From positions 1-50,969 of the forward strand of contig SSEL01000036.1 of NCBI GenBank assembly GCA_008012315.1: DNA of 50,969 nucleotides. The letters are read 5' to 3'. The stretch comes from Rhodospirillaceae bacterium. GTDB lineage: Bacteria; Pseudomonadota; Alphaproteobacteria; Dongiales; Dongiaceae. The position numbers and the translations under genes are program-made. Every line of letters starts with the position of its first letter. Within the stretch, counting starts at the first letter, position 1. Below are positions 45,321 to 50,969 of the stretch, piece after piece. The notes below the pieces were generated by a model. It was not told the DNA's origin and ran no database searches. It saw only the letters and a program-made list of their open reading frames with translations.

Positions 45321-45771
45321 TGCCAGATGGCCGGATGACTGCGCTCCCCGCTTTCGGCGCGGGAGGGAGGAAAGTCCGGGCTCCACGGAAGGACGGTGCC
45401 GGGTAACGCCCGGCGGGAGCGATCCCAGGGAAAGTGCCACAGAGACCATACCGCCGGCGGCGGCCAGCAATGGGTGCAGGCCGGTAAGGGTGAAAAGGTG
45501 CGGTAAGAGCGCACCGCGCTGACGGCAACGCCAGCGGCAGGGCAAACCCCACCGGGAGCAAGACCAGATAGGAGGACAGGAGCCGGGCAACCGGTTCAGG
45601 CGCCTTTCCGCGCCGATCCTCGGGTAGGTCGCGCGAGGCGTCCGGCAACGGGCGCCCCAGATGAATAGTCATCCACGGGTCGCGGTCGGGCGGAAATGAT
45701 GACCGGTGAAAGCCGGGCATATCGTTCGTCCAGCGGCCCCGGACAGAACCCGGCTTACAGGCCATCTGGCA
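45321..45771 (+). ncRNA. rnpB: RNase P RNA, bacterial class A
   Basis: Catalytic RNA that trims tRNA 5' ends. Hallmarks are present in order: GAGGAAAGTCCGGGCTCC (45367-45384), the CAGGGAAAGTGCCACAGA block (45427-45444), GGGTGAAAAGGTGCGGTAAG, the AGATGAATAG segment near 45659, and ACAGAACCCGGCTTA (45743-45757). The ends pair as stem P1: GCCAGATGGCC with GGCCATCTGGC. At about 451 nt it is longer than the E. coli RNA (377 nt), in part from about 60 extra bases between AGATGAATAG and ACAGAACCC. It lies between the amidase gene and mraZ. Confidence 0.95.
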
Positions 45772-46134
45772 TAATTTAAACTTGCTTTTCTCCAAGATGT
45801 ACAACCTTTACGAGGAATAATGGGAACAGATCAAGTACAAAAAGAAAGTTTAAAATCAGCGAGCTACGCCATATCCCGTTACGCTTCACTTTCTTCCTCA
45901 GAGAGTCCACGTAACTTATTGAAAAAGCGCAACTTCAACGAGTCCTGTTTTCTAACGTAAACGGAAATTTCCAAGTTATTCCAGAGATTTACGGGCTCTT
46001 CCCATTGACGCCCATACTGTCCCATGATATCCCATTAACGATCGAGATTTACCGGACGGCAGCGGCGGGCCGTGTCCGGTGCTTAAGACAATGTGGCGAC
46101 GCCAGCCATCTATGGGACGGCAGCGGGAAACTCG
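45772..46134. other. Intergenic region between rnpB and mraZ
   Basis: A 363-bp gap, notably A+T-rich at 45772-45990. Its distal part carries the MraZ operator and a candidate promoter. The rest (45780-45980) holds no recognisable gene or RNA; the T-rich stretch directly after rnpB could help end that transcript. Confidence 0.6.
46000..46034 (-). promoter_or_regulatory. MraZ operator: four direct repeats, 10-bp period
   Basis: On the minus strand the repeats read TGGGA, TGGGA, TGGGC, TGGGA, each separated by five bases (plus strand TCCCA/GCCCA at 46000, 46010, 46020, 46030). This is the known MraZ binding pattern of TGGGN repeats, one helical turn apart. A possible promoter, TTGACG (46005-46010), 17 bp, TATCCC (46028-46033), overlaps it, which fits autorepression of the dcw cluster by MraZ. 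Confidence 0.85.
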
Positions 46135-46605
46135 ATGGCTTTGTTCATCGACACCTTCATCAACAAGATCGATAAGAAGGGCCGTGTCTCCGTCCCCGCG
46201 ACGTTCCGTGCTGCCTTGGCGAACCAGGCTTTTCAGGGCATCGTCGCCTTCCCCTCTTTCAAGCACGCCGCCATTCAATGCGCCGGCATGGACTGGATGC
46301 AGGCTTTGACCGACCGCATGACCCAGGTCGACCTGTTTTCCGACGAGCATGACGACCTGACCGCCACGCTGTTCGCCGACGCCAAGCAACTGCCGTTCGA
46401 TGGTGAAGGCCGCATCATGCTGCCGGAAAGCCTGGCCGCCCATGCCGGCATCACCGAAGCGGCGGCCTTTGTCGGCCGCGGCAGCGGCTTCGAAATCTGG
46501 GAACCTGCCAAGCTTGACGCCTACAAGGCCGAGGCGCGCCGCCGTGCCTTGGAAAAGGGCCGAACCTTGCGGCAGGCACCTGGCGGGCCGGGTGGAGGTG
46601 CGTAA
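46135..46605 (+). CDS. mraZ: Transcriptional regulator MraZ
   Basis: DNA-binding protein at the head of the dcw cluster that represses its own operon in studied bacteria. The 156-residue protein has two SpoVT/AbrB-like halves, each with the DxxxR motif: DKKGRVSVP and [12 protein letters not shown] 46135 has GGGAA six bases upstream and gives the usual N-terminus ([17 protein letters not shown]). The stop overlaps the rsmH start by one base (TAATG). Its operator is at 46000-46034. Confidence 0.96.
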   Translation: MALFIDTFINKIDKKGRVSVPATFRAALANQAFQGIVAFPSFKHAAIQCAGMDWMQALTDRMTQVDLFSDEHDDLTATLFADAKQLPFDGEGRIMLPESLAAHAGITEAAAFVGRGSGFEIWEPAKLDAYKAEARRRALEKGRTLRQAPGGPGGGA

Positions 46606-47582
46606 TGGCCGACATGATGTCGTCTCCCGCCAGCCCGCATCAGCCCGTCCTGCTGTCGGAGGTGGTCTCCGCCCTATCGCCGCGTGACGGCGCCATCTAT
46701 GTCGATGGCACCTTCGGCGCCGGCGGCTACAGCCGCGCCATTCTGGAAGCGGCCAATTGCACCGTCTTCGCCATCGACCGGGATCCCGACGCGGTGCGCG
46801 ATGCGCAGCCGCTGCTGGATCGCTTCAAAGGCCGCCTGCACATTTTGCAGGGACGCTTCGGCGATATGGCGAAGCTGCTGGCGACGCAAGGCATCGACCA
46901 GGTCCAGGGCGTGACCCTCGATCTCGGCGTCTCTTCCATGCAGCTCGATCAAGCCGAGCGCGGTTTCTCCTTCCGTTTCCATGGACCGCTCGACATGCGC
47001 ATGGAACAGGAGGGTGAAACGGCCGCCGACCTCGTCAATAAGATGGCGGAACAGCCGCTGGCCGATCTGATCTTCACCTTCGGCGAGGAAAAGAAGGCGC
47101 GGCGGGTGGCCAAAGCGATCATCGCCGCGCGTGCTTTGGCGCCGATCACCACGACCCAGCAACTGGCCGAAATCGTGCGCCGCGCCATCGGCCCGACGCC
47201 GGCCAACCGCATCGATCCCGCGACCCGCACCTTCCAGGCGCTACGTATCGCCGTGAATGACGAGATGGGCGAGATCGATCGTGGCCTCGACGCCGCCGAT
47301 GCCATTCTGGCGCCGGGCGGCCGTCTTGCCATCGTCTCCTTCCATTCGCTGGAAGACCGCCGCGTCAAAGCCTTCCTGCGCAGCCGCAGCACCAGCGCGC
47401 CGCGCGGATCGCGTCATTTGCCGGAAATGCCGCGTGCGGAAGCACCGCGCTACCGGTTGATCTCGCCGGGCGGCATCAAGGCAGGCGAAGCCGAAATCGC
47501 CGGCAATCCCCGCGCCCGCTCCGCGCGCCTGCGGGTCGCCGAACGGTTATCGGATGCCTATCCGGCGGGAGGTGTCGCATGA
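46605..47582 (+). CDS. rsmH: 16S rRNA (cytosine(1402)-N(4))-methyltransferase
   Basis: Methylates N4 of C1402 in 16S rRNA. The 325-residue protein has the AdoMet site [35 protein letters not shown], the helical insert (about 105-205) and [15 protein letters not shown], all diagnostic for RsmH (MraW). Linked to ftsL by a four-base ATGA overlap. Confidence 0.98.
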   Translation: MADMMSSPASPHQPVLLSEVVSALSPRDGAIYVDGTFGAGGYSRAILEAANCTVFAIDRDPDAVRDAQPLLDRFKGRLHILQGRFGDMAKLLATQGIDQVQGVTLDLGVSSMQLDQAERGFSFRFHGPLDMRMEQEGETAADLVNKMAEQPLADLIFTFGEEKKARRVAKAIIAARALAPITTTQQLAEIVRRAIGPTPANRIDPATRTFQALRIAVNDEMGEIDRGLDAADAILAPGGRLAIVSFHSLEDRRVKAFLRSRSTSAPRGSRHLPEMPRAEAPRYRLISPGGIKAGEAEIAGNPRARSARLRVAERLSDAYPAGGVA

Positions 47583-48259
47583 TCCGGATCGGTGTCGTCA
47601 TCTGGATTCTCGTGCTCGCCTTGCTCGGCGTCGGCCTTTTCCAGGTCAAGTACAACGTGCAGGCCAAGGAAGCCGAATTGCGGCACCTGAAGCGGCAGAT
47701 CGATAGCAATCTCTCCACCATCCATGTGCTGGATGCGGAATGGAGCTATCTCAACGATCCGGTGCGGCTGGCCGATCTGGCCCGCCGCCACACCGACCTG
47801 CTGCCCACGCAAGCCAGCCAGATCAAGAATTTTGCCGATCTGCCGCCGCGGCCGGGCGATGCGCCATCCACGCCGGTGCCGGAAACAGCGCCGCAACTGT
47901 CACAGCCTGAACAGGCGCCTACACCTCCCATGGTTTCGGCGGCCACGCCCCGTCAGCAACAAACCGCGGCCAGCGCGGCACCGACGCAGAAACCAGCACT
48001 CCCGGTATCCGTGCCGGCCGCGCCAACCACCGCGCCGACCGTCCTGCCGGTGAATGCACAAATCAGCAAACCGCAGGATCGACCGGCGGCGATCAAGGTC
48101 AGCGCCAAGCCGGCAGCTACACCCGCAGCCAAACCAATGGCCAAGCAGCCGCCAGCCACGGCTAAGAAACCAGGTTCGGATGAAGTGATCGACGCCATTT
48201 TGGCTGACATGCAGCGAGCCCAAGATGCGCCCGACACATCCGCTGCGGGTGACCAATGA
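47579..48259 (+). CDS. ftsL: Cell division protein FtsL, with long C-terminal tail
   Basis: Bitopic divisome protein partnering FtsB/FtsQ and FtsW/FtsI. The 226 residues include a membrane helix (about 3-23) and a short coiled coil ([16 protein letters not shown]). The conserved [20 protein letters not shown] follows and identifies alphaproteobacterial FtsL. A tail of about 125 residues rich in Ala, Pro, Thr and Lys comes next and ends in a more ordered [16 protein letters not shown]. FtsL of this group is usually nearer 110-140 residues, so the tail is unusual. Both ends overlap neighbours by four bases. Confidence 0.9.
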   Translation: MIRIGVVIWILVLALLGVGLFQVKYNVQAKEAELRHLKRQIDSNLSTIHVLDAEWSYLNDPVRLADLARRHTDLLPTQASQIKNFADLPPRPGDAPSTPVPETAPQLSQPEQAPTPPMVSAATPRQQQTAASAAPTQKPALPVSVPAAPTTAPTVLPVNAQISKPQDRPAAIKVSAKPAATPAAKPMAKQPPATAKKPGSDEVIDAILADMQRAQDAPDTSAAGDQ

Positions 48260-50154
48260 AGCGGCGTAACGATCATATGCGCGCGGACAAATTCGCGGCG
48301 CAACGGTCGCAGCCGGTGATCAATCCCATGGCTTTGGAAGCGGAACCGGAAGGCCGGCAGAAGCGCGCCCTGGAAATGGGCCATACCCGGCTGATGCTGG
48401 GTGCCGGCCTGTTTTGCGTCGCCTTCCTGGTCATCACCGCCCGTTTGGCGGCCGTCACCCTCCTGCCGGGCGAGGATGATGCCGGTGTCGCGCGTCAGAA
48501 GATCGCTTCGACCGGCCGCGCCGATGTCATCGATCGGAACGGCGTCGTCCTGGCCACCAGCCTGACCACGGCATCGCTTTATGCCAATCCCCGGCAGATC
48601 ACCGATCCGGACAGCGTCGCCAAGCGATTGGCCCCCATCCTGCCCGAGCTCAACCCGACGGCGACCGCGACGAAACTGTCGAGTGACCGCGCCTTCACCT
48701 GGCTGTGGCGCAATCTCACCCCGAAGCAGCAGCAAGCGGTCAATAATCTCGGCATTCCCGGCCTCTACTTCCAATACGAAACCAAGCGCATCTATCCGCA
48801 GGGAAACCTGACCGCGCATCTGGTCGGCTTCACCGATATCGACGGCAAGGGCATCGCCGGCGTCGAGCGGTCTTTCGACGATGCCTTGAATGGCGGCACG
48901 CGCCCGCTGCAATTGTCGATCGATATTCGCGTCCAGCACATCATGCATGAAGAGCTGAGCAACGCGATCCGCGACTTCCACGCCATCGGCGGCGCCGGCA
49001 TGGTGATGGATGTGAGGACCGGCGAAGTCCTGTCGCTCGTTTCGCTGCCGGATTTCGATCCGGCGCAGCCCGGCGCCGCGCCCGCGGATGCCCGCTTCAA
49101 TCGCGCCACGCTCGGCGTGTTCGAAATGGGCTCGACCTTCAAGACCTTCAATACGGCAATCGGCCTGGACAGCGGCACGGTCTCGATGACCGGCGGCTAT
49201 GACGCCTCCAAGCCGATCAGGATCGGCGGCTTCACCATCAGCGATTACCACGGCAAGAATCGCTTCCTGACCGTGCCGGAGATCTACGCATATTCATCCA
49301 ATATCGGCTCCGCTAAGATGGCGGATGATTTCGGCACGGAAACCCAGCAAACCTATCTGCGGCGTTTCGGCATGCTGGAGAAATCGTCGATCGAATTGCC
49401 GGAAGTCGGCGCGCCGATGTATCCCGGCCTCAAGAACTGGAAGCGCATCAACACCATGACCATCGCCTATGGTCATGGCATCGCCGTCAGCCTGGCACAG
49501 TTGATCAGCGGCATTTCCGCCGTCGTCAATGGCGGCGACATGCGGGCGCCAACCATTCTGAAACGGCAGCCCGATCAGATTCCGGCCGGCCAGCCGGTCA
49601 TCTCCGAACAGACCTCGATCAATATGCGCGCCCTGATGCGGACGGTCGTGCAGGAAGGCACCGCCAAGAAAGCGGATGCGCCCGGTTATCTCGTCGGTTG
49701 CAAGACCGGTACGGCGGATAAACTGCAAGGCCACACCTATGCGAAGAATGCGCGCATGGCGGTGATCGTCTGCTCTTTCCCGTCTAACAATCCGCGCTAC
49801 GCCGTCGCTGCCTTGGTCGATGAACCCGTTCCCAACGAACATAGCTACGGTTATGCGACTGCCGGTTGGGTGGCGGCGCCGGTTGCCGGTGCTCTGGTGC
49901 AGCGGATGGCGCCGCTTTACGGCATGGCGCCGATTCCCGATAGCGATCCGGCGGCGCAGAACCCGCTGGCGGCGCTCGTCGCCGACTACGATTCACCAAA
50001 CTCGAAAAAGCCACATTCGATGGTTACGCAGGTCAAAGCGACGGCCAACGGCGCCACGCCCGCGACTCAATCGAAGATTCCAGTCGACGATCAGGAGGAT
50101 GTGACCGGACCGCCGCAAAACACGGATCCAGGAGCGTCCATTGCAGATGAATGA
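48256..50154 (+). CDS. ftsI: Peptidoglycan D,D-transpeptidase FtsI (PBP3)
   Basis: Septal transpeptidase. The 632-residue protein has a cytoplasmic N-terminus, a membrane helix (about 47-68), the pedestal domain (RADVIDRNGVVLATSL, about 88-230) and the penicillin-binding domain. The catalytic motifs are SxxK at 293-296 (GSTFK), SxN at 347-349 (YSSN) and KTG at 483-485 (CKTGTADK). A low-complexity tail of about 70 residues (560-632) follows. The start overlaps ftsL (ATGA). Confidence 0.97.
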   Translation: MKRRNDHMRADKFAAQRSQPVINPMALEAEPEGRQKRALEMGHTRLMLGAGLFCVAFLVITARLAAVTLLPGEDDAGVARQKIASTGRADVIDRNGVVLATSLTTASLYANPRQITDPDSVAKRLAPILPELNPTATATKLSSDRAFTWLWRNLTPKQQQAVNNLGIPGLYFQYETKRIYPQGNLTAHLVGFTDIDGKGIAGVERSFDDALNGGTRPLQLSIDIRVQHIMHEELSNAIRDFHAIGGAGMVMDVRTGEVLSLVSLPDFDPAQPGAAPADARFNRATLGVFEMGSTFKTFNTAIGLDSGTVSMTGGYDASKPIRIGGFTISDYHGKNRFLTVPEIYAYSSNIGSAKMADDFGTETQQTYLRRFGMLEKSSIELPEVGAPMYPGLKNWKRINTMTIAYGHGIAVSLAQLISGISAVVNGGDMRAPTILKRQPDQIPAGQPVISEQTSINMRALMRTVVQEGTAKKADAPGYLVGCKTGTADKLQGHTYAKNARMAVIVCSFPSNNPRYAVAALVDEPVPNEHSYGYATAGWVAAPVAGALVQRMAPLYGMAPIPDSDPAAQNPLAALVADYDSPNSKKPHSMVTQVKATANGATPATQSKIPVDDQEDVTGPPQNTDPGASIADE

Positions 50155-50969
50155 CTTGATCGGCGGCATCGACAAGGTTGTGACATGGCGCAGCCCATCA
50201 GCGGCGATCGACATCGCCGGCCTGACGGCCGATTCGCGCCATGTCCGGCCGGGTTTCCTGTTCGCCGCTTTGCCCGGCAGCAAAGCGGATGGCCGCGATT
50301 TCATTCCCGCAGCGCTTGCCCAGGGCGCCAGCGCCATTCTGTCGTCGGCGGCCCAACCGGTTCCCGATCTGCCGCCCCATATCGCTCATGTGACGGCGGC
50401 GAATCCGCGCCGTGCTCTTGCTTTGCTCGCCGCCCGTTTCAACGGTGCGCAGCCGAAGACGATTGCGGCGGTCACCGGAACCAGCGGCAAGACCTCGACG
50501 ACGGTTTTCACCCGCCAGCTCTGGTCGCTACTCGGTCAGCGCGCGGCCAGCCTCGGCACGATCGGGCTGACGGCACCCGGTTATGATCTGCCCGATTCGC
50601 TGACCACGCCGGATCCGGTCGAGCTGCATCGCATCCTGGCGGAACTTGCCTTCAAGAATATCGATCACCTGGCCATGGAAGCGTCCAGCCACGGGCTTGA
50701 CCAGTATCGGCTCGACGGCGTGCAGGTAACGGCGGCGGCCTTTACAAACCTGTCGCGCGATCATCTCGATTATCATGGCAATATGCACGACTATCTCGCG
50801 GCGAAGCTGCGCCTGTTCGCCGAGCTGCTGCCGGCCGGTGGCACCGCCGTGGTGAATGCCGATATGGAGGTTGCCGAAGATGTCTTCGCCGTCAGCCGCC
50901 GCGTCCATCATCGCCTGATCGCTGTCGGCACCAAGGGCACCGATATCAGGTTGATCGAACAGACGCCGA
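50141..50969 (+). CDS. murE: UDP-MurNAc-tripeptide synthetase MurE (3' end outside window)
   Basis: Adds the third stem-peptide residue (diaminopimelate in this type of organism) to UDP-MurNAc-L-Ala-D-Glu. The visible 276 codons include the N-terminal Mur domain (ITGLTADSRHVRPG-like ADSRHVRPGFLFAAL), the P-loop VTGTSGKTSTT, GTIGL, TTPDPVELHRILAEL and MEASSHGLDQYRLDG, typical of MurE rather than MurF. TTG 50141 has AGGAG six bases upstream and is my preferred start; ATG 50147 lies 12 bases away. It overlaps the end of ftsI by 14 bases. Confidence 0.93.
   Translation, partial: MQMNDLIGGIDKVVTWRSPSAAIDIAGLTADSRHVRPGFLFAALPGSKADGRDFIPAALAQGASAILSSAAQPVPDLPPHIAHVTAANPRRALALLAARFNGAQPKTIAAVTGTSGKTSTTVFTRQLWSLLGQRAASLGTIGLTAPGYDLPDSLTTPDPVELHRILAELAFKNIDHLAMEASSHGLDQYRLDGVQVTAAAFTNLSRDHLDYHGNMHDYLAAKLRLFAELLPAGGTAVVNADMEVAEDVFAVSRRVHHRLIAVGTKGTDIRLIEQTP

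Noticed and set aside
45302..45804. Several open frames on the minus strand over the RNase P RNA
   Set aside because: The region folds as and carries all core motifs of RNase P RNA; the frames have no protein family features.

Overview
The window is high-G+C, densely coded chromosomal DNA. It looks like a free-living alphaproteobacterium of a Rhodospirillales-like lineage. The reasons are: an ethylmalonyl-CoA pathway pair (ccr-mcd), a class II (B12-dependent) ribonucleotide reductase, a CpdR-type receiver protein, a TIGR02302/DUF4175-family protein after lysA, and the order amidase - RNase P RNA - mraZ at the head of the dcw cluster. The assignment comes from gene content and order only. I see no transposase, integrase, phage gene, CRISPR array or tRNA; the only mobile-like items are short palindromic intergenic repeats.

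Layout. 1-9300: a truncated MFS permease, divergent from ccr-mcd-hutD-thioredoxin-fold isomerase; a palindromic repeat; msrA and an aldo/keto reductase on the minus strand; a HIG1-type twin-membrane protein, a PduO-type cobalamin adenosyltransferase and a UPF0114 membrane protein. 9300-13400: an unrecognised Ala-rich coiled-coil protein, then etfB-etfA and hbdA with clear promoter and terminator signals. 13400-25300: a TlpA-like thioredoxin, argH, a tiny LptM-like lipoprotein, lysA, the TIGR02302 protein, cpdR, a zinc-ribbon/DUF3426 protein, ftsE-ftsX, a YdcF-like protein and plsC. 25300-32800: nrdJ behind a promoter region with DnaA-box and NrdR-box-like sequences; an unknown membrane protein and a C13-peptidase lipoprotein; a MocR regulator divergent from a PNPOx-fold protein; an M23 peptidase. 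32800-45300: xseA divergent from purD, an FAD oxidase plus 5-oxoprolinase operon, a TerB-DnaJ protein, an ABC-F ATPase, an EamA transporter and an AmpD-like amidase. 45300-50969: RNase P RNA, then mraZ-rsmH-ftsL-ftsI-murE, with murE cut by the window end.

How the genes work together. Ccr and Mcd are signature steps of the ethylmalonyl-CoA pathway of acetyl-CoA assimilation. Acyl-CoA dehydrogenases such as Mcd pass electrons to ETF (etfAB here), HbdA makes or uses 3-hydroxybutyryl-CoA upstream of crotonyl-CoA, and the adenosyltransferase makes the AdoCbl used by the pathway's mutases and by NrdJ. A second theme is the envelope: lysA and argH flank an LptM-like lipoprotein, and FtsEX, PlsC, M23 peptidase, amidase and the dcw genes make or remodel membrane and peptidoglycan.

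Most of the window is ordinary housekeeping. The most interesting non-coding signals are a palindromic repeat element present twice, each copy supplying the stop codon of the preceding gene; a combined DnaA/NrdR-type control region before nrdJ; and a textbook four-unit MraZ operator before mraZ.
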